From: UBA11740 sp035635855
GTDB lineage: Bacteria > Acidobacteriota > Blastocatellia > Pyrinomonadales > Pyrinomonadaceae
DNA length: 64,000 nt
Assembly: GCA_035635855.1 (NCBI GenBank)
Contig: DASQAF010000009.1
Span: forward strand, 620,001 to 684,000
Direction of reading: 5' to 3'
Position 1 is the stretch's first letter; each line of letters starts with the position of its first letter. Of this stretch, positions 1 to 8,908 are shown one piece after another. A program made the translations under genes and the position numbers. A model generated the notes under the pieces. The model saw nothing but the letters and a program-made list of their open reading frames with translations, had not been told where the DNA came from and ran no database searches.

Positions 1-162
1 TGACAAAGCTTCCGCGGCCACAATACCGACTTTATGAAAACCGAGTTGGAGTGCGTGGGACTTTATTAGCCCGGACGACGCCGGCGAACCATAGGAAGGA
101 CTGCTGTGTAGCTGAACACGAGGCATTGCTTTTCTTAGAAAGCAGTTTCGCAGACTTTGCGG

Positions 163-203
163 CAAAAGAAAATCGGGTGTGACCCTGTTTAAGGTCACAC
201 CCG
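163..203 (-). terminator. Rho-independent terminator of the TonB receptor gene
   Basis: A perfect 11-bp stem (arms at 174-184 and 193-203, 8-nt loop) lies about 30 bp past the stop of the TonB receptor gene. Read on the minus strand the stem is followed by the T-rich tract ATTTTCTTTT, the classical intrinsic terminator layout. The rest of positions 1-235 shows no gene. Confidence 0.75.
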
Positions 204-235
204 AGTGATTAGGTACAACGGTTAGGCAGAGTGCT

Positions 236-3200
236 TTAGAACTTCAAGCGCAGCCCGAGCTGAATCTGGCGCGGCGCACCTGCGAAGTTGGTATTTCTAA
301 GAGCTCCTGTGGCATCTCGGAGCTGCAGAAAAGCTGCATTGGACGGAGCGAGAACCTCGCCAGTATTCTCATTGACGCCGGGATTGCCATAGTTAAAGGC
401 CGTCGTTGAACCATATACCAGGTTCTTGAAATTGAACAGATTGAAAGCCTCGAAAGACGGTGATAGTTCAAACTTCTCACCCAATTTGAATTTGCGCTCA
501 AGGCGTAAGTCAAAAAAGCGGAGTGAACGGTTGCGATAAGCGTTGCGCTTGAGGCTTATGCCTGGCGCGAGGTAAGGCCGATCGTTGAAGTTACCGGCAT
601 CCTGGTTAAGATCGCTGGACGAGTTGCCCTGGAGTCTAACCAGGGCCGCGTATGCGGCAGCGGACAGACCGGCACCGGGTAGGCCGGAACCTGCTGGCGG
701 CGCTACGATACTGCTCACAGTAATATCAATCGGAGATCCGGAAAGGTAACGGCTGGTCATGGCCATTTCAAATCCCAAAGGCAGATTGAGCACCGAGCTA
801 AAAGCTACGACATGCCGCCGATCATTGGCGCCATAGTTGTACTCAGGACCAAGGTTGAAGGCGTTGTCATAAGAGGCGAAGCTGGCGTTGCGCTCAGTGG
901 AATCGTTGTCGAGATTCTTCGAGAGCGTATAGAAGGCGTCAAACTGGCCGAACTTTCGGCGAAATTGAGCGCGAACTACAAACGCCTGGTACTTCGAGCG
1001 CGCCTGGTCATCACGCACCTGCACAAAGCCGGTATTACCAAAGGCCGTGATCGGCCGGTTTTGTGCTCCGATTAGAGGCACTGCGGGCGTCCCGATAGTG
1101 CTGGCAACAATCCCGAAAAACGGTCTCAGGCTACGGTCGCCGGCGCGGAGAACCGGGGTCGGCAGGTCGTAATCGCGGTTGAAGTTCAGACGCGTGGTCT
1201 TGACGTAGTCGTAGCTTGCGCCAACGGTCAAGCCCCGCGCGATCTCGCGTTCAAAGCCGCCGCCGAATTGAATTGAGCGCGGGTTCTTCAGCCTGTCTGC
1301 TGCGATGACCTGCAAGCCATTCAGCACATTGGGTGCAGTACCCCCGGCCGCGGAGATATTCGCCAGAATCGCATTTAACTGGTCGATGCTCAGGATGGGC
1401 AACGAACCCAAGGGAAAACTGTTCAAGTCAACTCCGATGGACTTAAACTGCTTATAGACCGTGTTCAGGCTGGTGGGCAGACCCGATGAAGGCAAGGTCA
1501 ACGTCACGTCGCCAAACGGAGTGCGGAAGTTATTGAGTGGCGCCGCCAGCGTCAGGACCGGCGTGGCTGCAAAATAGATGCCGGCATAGCCGCGGATCAC
1601 TCCCTTGCCGTTGTTCCAGGGATCCCAGGCAAATCCACCGCGGGGCGCCCACTGATTCTTTTGACTACGAATCACGCGCGGATCGACATTCCCGAGAGGC
1701 AAAGTTGCATTGAGCACCGCATTAGTCACCGCGGCATTACTGGTGTCCGGCTGAGGCATTATCTGCGCTTCATAGCGCAAGCCAAAATTGATCGTGAAAT
1801 TCGGACGTACGCGCCACGAATCCTGGGCGTAGCCGGCGTACTGTGGTGATGACAACGTCAGTAACCCATTGCCGATGTTTCGAGCATAGCGCACGCGCGT
1901 GTCATCGAAACGATTGGTCGGATCGATAATCGTCCCCGTGATATTGCCGTTAGCATTCGCCGTGGTGGTATTGCCTCCAGCAGAAAGAATTCTGAGAATC
2001 TGAATGGTTTGGTCCGCCGATGTACTTGAAGAAGCTATACCTGAGAAGCTAAATTGCCCGAACTGCCGGAAAGCAAATACCTGGCTCGCCTTCGCGAAGT
2101 TGTACTCGCCTCCGACTTTCCACGTATGCGACCCGCGAAGCAGCGTTAGGTTGTCCGCAAGCTGTACGCGGTAGTCGGACTCGGTAGTCGGCAGGAAATT
2201 AACCGTGCCGAAGTTACCGTAGGATGCCTGAATCAGCGGCGAGATCTCATTTGCGAGACGGGGCCGGTTTTCTTTCGAATACTGGGCGCGGAACTCATTA
2301 ATGGTGGTGGCGTTAACAAACGATGTCAACTGTCCCACAAACGTATTTGAGTTGTCGCCTTCGGTCCCGTTGTTGGAAAGCGCACTGTTCGTGGTTGGCG
2401 TCAGGGACGTGCCGGCCGTGACCGCGTTGAGTGCGGCGTTCACGCTGTAGTTGTACCGGACGTTGAGTTGGTGCTTCTGACTGAAGTTGAAGTCAAAGCG
2501 CGTCAGGAAGACCTTGGCATCATTGGTCTGTTTATACGAGCCTTCCTTGCTTAACGAGAAATTAAGCGCGTCGTCAATTCCGGGTGCAATCGTGCCACTC
2601 GTAATTCCGGCGATGTGCAGATTGTTCAGGAGAACAGCGCGTGACTGGAGAAGTTTTTGTTGCTCGTAGGCAACGAAGAAGAAGGACTTATCTTTGCCGC
2701 CGTAATGATTGCGACCACCCTCGCCAAAACGCGGTATCGGGAAAGGTCCCCCGACCGAACCGCCGAATTGCTGCTGTGTGGGCGCAGCGATCTGTCCAAA
2801 AGCGTTCTTGGCCGCCAGTCCCGTCGACCGGTCCACATAAAAGGCGCCGCCATGAAAGTCATTCGTGCCGGACTTGGTTACAGCATTAACAATGCCGCCA
2901 GTTGAGCGGCCGAATTCAGCGTTGTAGCCCGTGGCGACAACCTGGAATTCCTTAATGGCGCCCTGGGGAATCGTAAAGGCCTGGTTGGAGCGTTCGCCCC
3001 CGCGCAATCCTCCGAAGAATGGATTGTTGTAATCGGCGCCATCGATCTGAACGTTTCCGTTGATGCCCCGTTGCCCCGCCAGCGAGATTTGTCCGCGCGA
3101 AGGATCAATCTGGGCGGTCGGCGTTGCCAGCACGAAATCCTGAAAACGGCGGCCATTGATCGGTAGTTGGCTGATTGATGTTTCGTTGATATTGGTAGTG

Positions 3201-3607
3201 GTCTGTACCTGCGTAGTCTCGACGTTCGAGCCCGCGCTAACCAGCACGGTTCCGGTAACGGCTTGAATGCTCAGCGTGATATCCGCGGTGATAGCCGAAC
3301 CGACTTCGACCTTATAACCGGCTTGCGTGAACTTACCGAATCCCTGAGCCTCAACGTCGATCGTGTATTCGCCGGAAGGCAAATTCACCGCGGAAAACCC
3401 GCCTTGATCATTAGTATTGATGGTTCGGGATAATCCGGTAGCGGGGTTAGTAACGGTAACCGTAGCTCCAGGCACCAGTTCGCCGTTGGGATTCTTCACG
3501 GTTCCAACAATTTGGCCCGTGCTGGCCTGCGACTGAGCCATCGCTCCAATCGCACAACAAGCCACGATTAGCAGGGTGACAAAACAGAGGCGTAGAGATT
3601 TACTCAT
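236..3607 (-). CDS. TonB-dependent receptor, Oar-like, with N-terminal carboxypeptidase-regulatory domain
   Basis: Outer-membrane receptor of 1123 aa, probably for import of a large substrate (oligosaccharide, peptide or chelate); the substrate cannot be read from sequence. A signal peptide spans residues 1-24 (cleavage after AMA). Residues about 30-110 form a CarboxypepD_reg-like beta-sandwich (TGQIVGTVKNP, then GEYTIDVEAQGF). A plug-like segment follows at about 130-260, containing the NAEFGRSTGG motif usual in this family. The rest is a large beta-barrel ending in the terminal phenylalanine expected for BAM-dependent insertion (LGLRLKF). A good ribosome site, AAGGAG, precedes the ATG. The gene is monocistronic: a terminator follows, and about 480 bp without a gene precede it. 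This architecture is greatly expanded in Acidobacteriota. Confidence 0.93.
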   Translation of the reverse strand: MSKSLRLCFVTLLIVACCAIGAMAQSQASTGQIVGTVKNPNGELVPGATVTVTNPATGLSRTINTNDQGGFSAVNLPSGEYTIDVEAQGFGKFTQAGYKVEVGSAITADITLSIQAVTGTVLVSAGSNVETTQVQTTTNINETSISQLPINGRRFQDFVLATPTAQIDPSRGQISLAGQRGINGNVQIDGADYNNPFFGGLRGGERSNQAFTIPQGAIKEFQVVATGYNAEFGRSTGGIVNAVTKSGTNDFHGGAFYVDRSTGLAAKNAFGQIAAPTQQQFGGSVGGPFPIPRFGEGGRNHYGGKDKSFFFVAYEQQKLLQSRAVLLNNLHIAGITSGTIAPGIDDALNFSLSKEGSYKQTNDAKVFLTRFDFNFSQKHQLNVRYNYSVNAALNAVTAGTSLTPTTNSALSNNGTEGDNSNTFVGQLTSFVNATTINEFRAQYSKENRPRLANEISPLIQASYGNFGTVNFLPTTESDYRVQLADNLTLLRGSHTWKVGGEYNFAKASQVFAFRQFGQFSFSGIASSSTSADQTIQILRILSAGGNTTTANANGNITGTIIDPTNRFDDTRVRYARNIGNGLLTLSSPQYAGYAQDSWRVRPNFTINFGLRYEAQIMPQPDTSNAAVTNAVLNATLPLGNVDPRVIRSQKNQWAPRGGFAWDPWNNGKGVIRGYAGIYFAATPVLTLAAPLNNFRTPFGDVTLTLPSSGLPTSLNTVYKQFKSIGVDLNSFPLGSLPILSIDQLNAILANISAAGGTAPNVLNGLQVIAADRLKNPRSIQFGGGFEREIARGLTVGASYDYVKTTRLNFNRDYDLPTPVLRAGDRSLRPFFGIVASTIGTPAVPLIGAQNRPITAFGNTGFVQVRDDQARSKYQAFVVRAQFRRKFGQFDAFYTLSKNLDNDSTERNASFASYDNAFNLGPEYNYGANDRRHVVAFSSVLNLPLGFEMAMTSRYLSGSPIDITVSSIVAPPAGSGLPGAGLSAAAYAALVRLQGNSSSDLNQDAGNFNDRPYLAPGISLKRNAYRNRSLRFFDLRLERKFKLGEKFELSPSFEAFNLFNFKNLVYGSTTAFNYGNPGVNENTGEVLAPSNAAFLQLRDATGALRNTNFAGAPRQIQLGLRLKF

Positions 3608-4085
3608 GAGAACTCCTTAGAGAATTAGTAACGTTGAGACCGTCTTGCACGCGAACATTCGGGCGCAGAGTTAACTGAGACTTCCGAGAACGTTTTGGAC
3701 TGCTTGTTCTTAAGGAAAGACTGCATACAATTGCAGAAGGCAGTTTCTATCATGATGGGCGGTAATAGCGCAAGCATAAAACCTTTAGGAACTGGGTTAA
3801 ATCTTTGTGACGTACTTGCGCCAATAAATTCGAACGGCATTTAGATAGACTTTGCGGGCCAGGACACTTTTCGCAAGAATTGTGCCTGACCCATAACGAC
3901 GATTGCGAAGACCATAACGAGACTGTTTGCCGACAGTTATTCGCACGGCTTTCTTTCTAGCCGCTAGAGCGCGGACGAGAATTTGGATTTTCTATGAAAA
4001 TCTAAAGGCCCTGGTGAAGTGGAGCGGACTTTTAGTCCGTAAAAGGCTGCGGGGTCACAGACTGAAGTTTGTGCCACAATATGTC
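3608..4085. other. 478-bp gap: upstream region of the TonB receptor gene plus palindromes
   Basis: No credible gene. Reading frames of 71 aa (minus) and 138 aa (plus) exist, but the first has no ribosome site or family resemblance and the second lies largely antisense to the thiolase gene. The left half must carry the TonB receptor promoter; I could not fix its -35/-10 boxes. The right end holds small palindromes, listed separately. Confidence 0.6.
4025..4074. repeat. Two small palindromes downstream of thiolase
   Basis: A 6-bp stem CGGACT/AGTCCG with a TTT loop occupies 4025-4039. A near-palindrome, CACAGACTGAAGTTTGTG, follows at about 4056-4073. A related CAGAC...GTCTG palindrome recurs at about 54063-54083 and a decayed one near 13932. 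They sit just past the thiolase stop and could form its transcript end, but no T-run follows. Confidence 0.5.
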
Positions 4086-5267
4086 TTAAACTCGCTCACA
4101 GATGATCGCGATGCCTTGCCCACCGCCAATGCATGCCGTCGCCAATCCATAGCGCCCACCCCGCCGCTGCAGCTCATGAAGCAGCGTGAGAACCAGACGG
4201 GTTCCAGTAGCGCCCAACGGGTGACCCAGCGCAATAGCGCCCCCGTTCACATTGGTAATTTCGCGATCGAGACCGAGTTCCTGCTCGACGGCGAGGTACT
4301 GAGCCGCAAAAGCTTCGTTGACTTCAACCAGATCCATATCTGAAAGTTTCAGTCCGGCCTTCTCCAGCGCCTTACGAGTGGCCGGCACCGGGCCTATACC
4401 CATGAGTTCAGGCTCGACGCCGGCGTAAGCCCAACTAACGATGCGCCCGATTGGTTTCAAGTTTTTCTCTTTCACGATCTCCTCACCGGCAATTACGAGC
4501 GCGGCCGCGCCATCGACGATGCCCGAAGCATTTCCGGCCGTCACGAATCCGTCCTTGCTGAACGCCGGTCTCAGTTTCGCCAGTCCTTCCAGCGTCGTAT
4601 CGGGGCGCAGGTGATCGTCCTGATCGAACAACACGGTGCCTTTTCTGTTCTTCACTTCGACCGGCACGATCTCTTCGGCAAAGAAGCCGGCGTCCAGCGC
4701 GCGCTTCGCCGCCTGCTGCGAACGCAGCGCATACTTATCCTGATCGTCACGCTGGATTTCGAACTTGCGCGCCAAATTATCAGCCGTGCCGGCCATCGGC
4801 GTGTTGCAGTAGGTGTCCAGGAGCGCCACCATCAGACTGTCTTCCAGCTTGCCCTGGCCCAGAGCGAATCCGGAGCGCGCGCCGCGAATCACGTGTGGCG
4901 CCTGGGACATCGACTCCATACCGCCCACCAGGCAAGTCTGCGCTTCGCCAAGTTGAATCATCTGCGCGCCGGAAACGATCGATTGAATACCGCTGCCGCA
5001 CAGTCGATTGACGGTCAGCGCCGGGCGATCGAAGGGAATACCCGCCTTTAAGGCTACGTGCCGCGCGCCGTAGATCGCATCTCCCGAAGTTTGCAGCGCA
5101 TTGCCGATGACCGTGTGATCGATTTCATCGGGAGCCACGCCGGTTGTTTCCAGCGCTCCGCGCGCCGCAATCGCGCCGAGATCAATTGCGGAAATATCTT
5201 TCAGTGCACCGACATACTCGCCCATCGGCGTGCGCTTGCCGCCAAGAATGAAAACGTCCTGAGCCAT
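4086..5267 (-). CDS. Acetyl-CoA C-acetyltransferase (thiolase)
   Basis: Cytosolic thiolase of 393 aa, the usual length. It condenses two acetyl-CoA to acetoacetyl-CoA or runs the reverse, thiolytic step of beta-oxidation. The three catalytic motifs are intact: the nucleophile Cys90 in NRLCGSG, His349 in GHPLGATG, and Cys379 in CIGGGQG near the C-terminus. The ATG follows a clear GGAAAGGAA ribosome site. It stands alone on the minus strand, divergent from the S41 peptidase. A 3-hydroxybutyryl-CoA dehydrogenase that could use its product is 57 kb away. Sequence alone does not tell a biosynthetic from a degradative thiolase. Confidence 0.93.
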   Translation of the reverse strand: MAQDVFILGGKRTPMGEYVGALKDISAIDLGAIAARGALETTGVAPDEIDHTVIGNALQTSGDAIYGARHVALKAGIPFDRPALTVNRLCGSGIQSIVSGAQMIQLGEAQTCLVGGMESMSQAPHVIRGARSGFALGQGKLEDSLMVALLDTYCNTPMAGTADNLARKFEIQRDDQDKYALRSQQAAKRALDAGFFAEEIVPVEVKNRKGTVLFDQDDHLRPDTTLEGLAKLRPAFSKDGFVTAGNASGIVDGAAALVIAGEEIVKEKNLKPIGRIVSWAYAGVEPELMGIGPVPATRKALEKAGLKLSDMDLVEVNEAFAAQYLAVEQELGLDREITNVNGGAIALGHPLGATGTRLVLTLLHELQRRGGRYGLATACIGGGQGIAIICERV

Positions 5268-5483
5268 TATTCCTTTCCGCGTTGAAGCCGTTTGGAAAAA
5301 TTAAGCCTAACAAACCCGCTGGGACGAATCAATTGAGTAGCGAAACCTTAGATTAAATATGCCGTGCGTCCTTGTGAACAAACGCAGGCCTGTGGCAATA
5401 TTCTTTTCCCGACGCCTGCCGTGTTTTGTAACTCAATCCGACGGCTAGAACTCAACTACCATTTATTAATTAAGGAGTTTTTC

Positions 5484-6830
5484 ATGAAAGTTAGGAATCT
5501 CACACGTTCTTTCATGGTCGCTTGCCGAGTTGCTCTTCCGGCAGTGATCGCTTTGTTAGGTCTTGGCTTACTTGCCCCTGCACGAGGCCAATCGTTTGAC
5601 ACCGTCGAGCGCCAGCGCGCACTAGATATGCTTAGCGTAATTAGAGACGATCTTAAGAAGAATTATTACGATCCTACTCTACACGGCGTGGATGTGGACG
5701 CCCGCTTCAAAGCAGCGGAGGGAAAACTAAAGCAGGCTGCTTCGCTCGGCCAAGGTCTGGGAATTATTGCGCAAGCACTCTTAGACATGAACGATTCACA
5801 TTCCTTCTTCATTCCGCCACCACGTCCCGAACACGTTGAATACGGGTGGAATATGCAGATTATCGGTGACAAATGCTACGTGGTTTCCGTCAAGCCGGAT
5901 AGCCCCGCCGAGAAAACCGGGCTCAAAATCGGCGACGAGGTGCTTTCCCTTGAGGGCTTTAGACCCACGCGAAAAGATATGTGGAAGATGGACTACTATT
6001 ACCGGACACTGAGTCCCAGACCAGGTCTGCGCGTCGTAGTTCAAAGTCCCGGCGCTGAACCTCGTCAACTCGACGTCCCCGCAAAGGTGTGGCACGGCAA
6101 AGCGCTTCTCACGTTCGAACAGGACTACAATCAGATCATCCGAGAGTCAGAAGATCAAGACCGGGTCGACCGTCATCGTTTTTCCGAAACGGGAGGAGTC
6201 ATTATCTGGAAGTTCCCCAACTTTGAATTCGAACCCGCGCAGGCGGATTCGATCATGTCTGATCGGATTAAGGGACATGCGACACTCATTCTGGACCTCC
6301 GAGGCAATCCGGGCGGCTATGTTAAGACTTTGGAACGATTGGTTGGTAACTTCTTCGATCACGATCTCAAGATTGCTGATCGCAAGGGCCGAAAGGTGTT
6401 GAAGCCACAATTAGCCAAGACGCGCGGCAAAGCAGCCTTCGACGGCAAGCTCATCGTCTTGGTCGATAGCGGATCGGCTTCTGCGGCAGAGATTTTCGCG
6501 CGCTTGATCCAGCTGGAAAAACGCGGGGTGGTCATAGGCGATCAAACGGCCGGTGCGGTCATGGAGGCCAGGCAATATTCGCATGAGGTAGGCACCGGCA
6601 ACGTGGTTCCTTATGGAGCGAGCATCACGGATGCTGACATCATCATGTCCGATGGCAAAAGCGTGGAACATGTCGGCGTAACGCCGGATGAACTTCTGTT
6701 GCCCTCGGCGCAAGATCTGGCGACCCATCGTGACATCGTCCTCGCCCGAGCCGTTGAACTGGCCGGATCGAAAATTGACCCGGCGAAGGCCGGTGAACTT
6801 TTCCCAATTGAATGGAGAAAGATGCCGTAA
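5484..6830 (+). CDS. Exported S41-family (C-terminal processing type) peptidase with PDZ domain
   Basis: Serine protease of 448 aa, probably periplasmic. I chose the ATG at 5484 because a strong AAGGAG site lies just before it and a signal peptide follows (cleavage near residue 36, ARGQ); an upstream in-frame start would put 40 unrelated residues in front. After an N-terminal helical region comes a PDZ domain (DSPAEKTGLKIGDEVLS), then the S41 core with DLRGNPGG and the nucleophile region DSGSASAAE, followed by GDQTAGAV. These motifs match tail-specific/tricorn-type proteases. Monocistronic, with its own terminator. Confidence 0.88.
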   Translation: MKVRNLTRSFMVACRVALPAVIALLGLGLLAPARGQSFDTVERQRALDMLSVIRDDLKKNYYDPTLHGVDVDARFKAAEGKLKQAASLGQGLGIIAQALLDMNDSHSFFIPPPRPEHVEYGWNMQIIGDKCYVVSVKPDSPAEKTGLKIGDEVLSLEGFRPTRKDMWKMDYYYRTLSPRPGLRVVVQSPGAEPRQLDVPAKVWHGKALLTFEQDYNQIIRESEDQDRVDRHRFSETGGVIIWKFPNFEFEPAQADSIMSDRIKGHATLILDLRGNPGGYVKTLERLVGNFFDHDLKIADRKGRKVLKPQLAKTRGKAAFDGKLIVLVDSGSASAAEIFARLIQLEKRGVVIGDQTAGAVMEARQYSHEVGTGNVVPYGASITDADIIMSDGKSVEHVGVTPDELLLPSAQDLATHRDIVLARAVELAGSKIDPAKAGELFPIEWRKMP

Positions 6831-6844
6831 GCAAAGCCCGCAGG

Positions 6845-6894
6845 AAGCAAGAGTCGGAGAAAAAGGCGCCCTTATTCTGACTCTTGCTTTTTAA
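6845..6894 (+). terminator. Rho-independent terminator of the S41 peptidase gene
   Basis: Arms AAGCAAGAGTC (6845-6855) and GACTCTTGCTT (6879-6889) pair over 11 bp and are followed by a short T-run. The loop is unusually long (23 nt). The position is 15 bp past the stop codon. Confidence 0.65.
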
Positions 6895-6954
6895 TGGCGT
6901 TGCTCGTTCAACTTACTGTCTATCAGCACAAGGCAAGGTAGAGATTTCCATTCC

Positions 6955-7776
6955 TCAATCCGTAAACCGATGTTTCTCGCGATAACGATGCAACAGCTCT
7001 TCGAGAAAGCCTTCGTAAGTGAAAGTTGCCATATCGTATTGCGGACGCAGCTTGAAAAGAATCGGCATGGCTACGCGCCAGGCCATCCACTGCCGCGGGT
7101 AATCCTTTAAGTCCCAACGCCGCCGCAGAAAGCTCTCCACCACTGAAATCTCCTGTTCGGTCAAACTGTTGAGGTCGGCGGTAAAGGCGACAGGCTTGAA
7201 TGAACGGCGTAAGGCCGGGTCGGAAACCGGGGAGGCAAAAACTTCGGCAAAGGCCGGCGCTTCTGCTTCCCGCTCGCGCACGACCACCGTGCCGGCGACC
7301 AGATCGCCGACCCGCTGATCGCGGTCAGTGGCAAACACGGCAACCAATCCAATGGAATAAAACGGAAACGGCATGATGTCGAACTCGCGCAGAAGGTTTC
7401 GCACCACCGCTTCAAAGAAACTGATGGGCCGCCCGTCTTCGCGAATCACGCGCAGCTTCATCCAGCGCTTGCCCGGCGTTTGACCGCGCCATAACCATTC
7501 AAAGATCGCGAAGTATCCGGACATCAACAGGAAGACAAAAATGATGAGCAGAGCGATGACCCATTTAGGGGCACTCGTCACCTTGTTGCCCAAATCCGCG
7601 ACATCAGCGACGGCCAGAAAGATAATGACGATCACGAACAGGGTAAAAATCTGGATCGCGTGATCGATGGCGCAGGCGATAAAACGATTCCCAATCGAGG
7701 CCAGGGCAAAATGCAGCGGCACGCGCTCAGGCGTTTCGATCACGAGGGTTTCGTCGCTGGTGATGGCTGCCGACAT
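6955..7776 (-). CDS. RDD family membrane protein
   Basis: Integral membrane protein of 273 aa. An RDD domain spans residues about 20-170, with hydrophobic helices near 33-56 and 72-92 and a third near 140-155, the conserved GQTPGKRWMKLRV stretch and the closing DRDQRVGDLVAGT motif. The C-terminal 100 residues are soluble and charged (DLNSLTEQE, RRRWDLKDYP) and are common in acidobacterial and cyanobacterial RDD proteins. It lies 9 bp downstream of purN and is likely its co-transcript. RDD proteins have been linked to ion or osmolyte transport; no substrate can be inferred here. Confidence 0.85.
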   Translation of the reverse strand: MSAAITSDETLVIETPERVPLHFALASIGNRFIACAIDHAIQIFTLFVIVIIFLAVADVADLGNKVTSAPKWVIALLIIFVFLLMSGYFAIFEWLWRGQTPGKRWMKLRVIREDGRPISFFEAVVRNLLREFDIMPFPFYSIGLVAVFATDRDQRVGDLVAGTVVVREREAEAPAFAEVFASPVSDPALRRSFKPVAFTADLNSLTEQEISVVESFLRRRWDLKDYPRQWMAWRVAMPILFKLRPQYDMATFTYEGFLEELLHRYREKHRFTD

Positions 7777-7785
7777 TGGCCTATC

Positions 7786-8391
7786 TTACTCCTGAAGATT
7801 ATTACTCAGCACCATCGCGACAGCCTCAGGATAAAGCTGGTGCTCCTCTACCAGGATGCGCGCTGACAAACTATCAACAGTGTCGTCATCCAGGACAGGC
7901 ACGACACGTTGCGCGATGATCGGCCCACCATCCAACGTCTGGTCGACAAAATGAACGGTGCAGCCGCTGACTTTAGCGCCGTGAACGAGGGCCTGCTTTT
8001 GCGCCTCAAGTCCGGGAAAAGAAGGCAACAGACTCGGGTGTATATTCAGAATGCGGCGGGGAAAGGCCGTGAGAAACTCGCCGGAGAGAACTCGCATGTA
8101 ACCAGCGAGGCAAACCAGATCGACTCGCCGGTTCTGCAATGCCGTCACGATTTCGCGATCATGTTCTTCACGCCTGCGGCCGCTACGTTCGATGACCACC
8201 GTTTCAATGCCGCGATCTCTTGCTTTCACCAACCCACGGGCCTCAGGTTGATCGCTGATGACAACAGCAATCTCGGCATACGGAATCCTGCCGTCGTCTA
8301 CAGCATCGACAAGAGCGACCATGTTGGAGCCCCGGCCTGAGATTAGTATGCCTATCCGGGCGCGCTTCGATGGTTTGGCGTTATCAGGCAC
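7786..8391 (-). CDS. purN: Phosphoribosylglycinamide formyltransferase
   Basis: Transfers the formyl group of 10-formyltetrahydrofolate to GAR, the third step of purine synthesis. The 201-aa length is typical. The N-terminal GRGSNM nucleotide-binding loop is at 19-24. The catalytic triad Asn116, His118 (NIHPSLLPSF) and Asp154 (DGGPI) is aligned as in the E. coli enzyme. The start is a GTG with a weak ribosome site, 3 bp after the stop of the DinB gene, so translation is probably coupled. It belongs to the purM-DinB-purN-RDD operon. Confidence 0.95.
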   Translation of the reverse strand: MPDNAKPSKRARIGILISGRGSNMVALVDAVDDGRIPYAEIAVVISDQPEARGLVKARDRGIETVVIERSGRRREEHDREIVTALQNRRVDLVCLAGYMRVLSGEFLTAFPRRILNIHPSLLPSFPGLEAQKQALVHGAKVSGCTVHFVDQTLDGGPIIAQRVVPVLDDDTVDSLSARILVEEHQLYPEAVAMVLSNNLQE

Positions 8392-8394
8392 GGT

Positions 8395-8877
8395 TCAAAC
8401 GCTCGCGCCAAGAATCTGACCGAGGTGATGCTTCAGATGAACGACGTAATCCTTCATCAGATACTCAAGCGTCGCCGGTTCAGATTCACTCACAGTTTCG
8501 AAGGCGATTTTTTGCAGGCTGTGCTGGGCGCAACGGTGGTGCAGCTTGTCCGGGGCGGTCCACGACATCACGTGCAGCAAATGAAGATTGTATGCTCGCC
8601 ATAGCTCGACGAGCTGCGGCCAGGGCGCTTCCTGATAATGCTGAACCTGCACCCAACCATTCTGATCATAGCCGGAAAAAATCAAATCGTCTTTGATCTG
8701 GCCCAGCACGAACCGCGCGTGATTGTTCGCGGCCGAGTCGATCAGGTGGCCAATGATCTGTTTTGAAGACCAATGGTCTTCGGCCCGCGGCTGTTCGCTT
8801 TGCGCTTCGGTGATTTGCAACAGACGGGGCGCGGCCGAGTCAACCGTCTCTTTGAAATCTGCCAGCCACTGATCCAT
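8395..8877 (-). CDS. DinB-like metal-dependent four-helix protein
   Basis: A 160-aa DinB/YfiT-type protein. I start it at the ATG at 8877, which follows a GGAAGGAAAT ribosome site; a longer reading would overlap purM and add 49 residues of no family resemblance. Candidate metal ligands are the histidines in IIGHLID and in DYVVHLKHHLGQIL. Members include thiol-dependent S-transferases and uncharacterised stress proteins. It sits between purM and purN with gaps of 31 and 3 bp, so it is co-transcribed with purine synthesis. Its reaction is unknown. Confidence 0.85.
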   Translation of the reverse strand: MDQWLADFKETVDSAAPRLLQITEAQSEQPRAEDHWSSKQIIGHLIDSAANNHARFVLGQIKDDLIFSGYDQNGWVQVQHYQEAPWPQLVELWRAYNLHLLHVMSWTAPDKLHHRCAQHSLQKIAFETVSESEPATLEYLMKDYVVHLKHHLGQILGASV

Positions 8878-8908
8878 TTCGGATTTCCTTCCTTTTGAGA
8901 AATGGGAA

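Noticed and set aside
3625..4343. 71-aa minus-strand frame and 138-aa plus-strand frame between the TonB receptor and thiolase
   Set aside because: No ribosome site or family resemblance; the second is mostly antisense to the thiolase.
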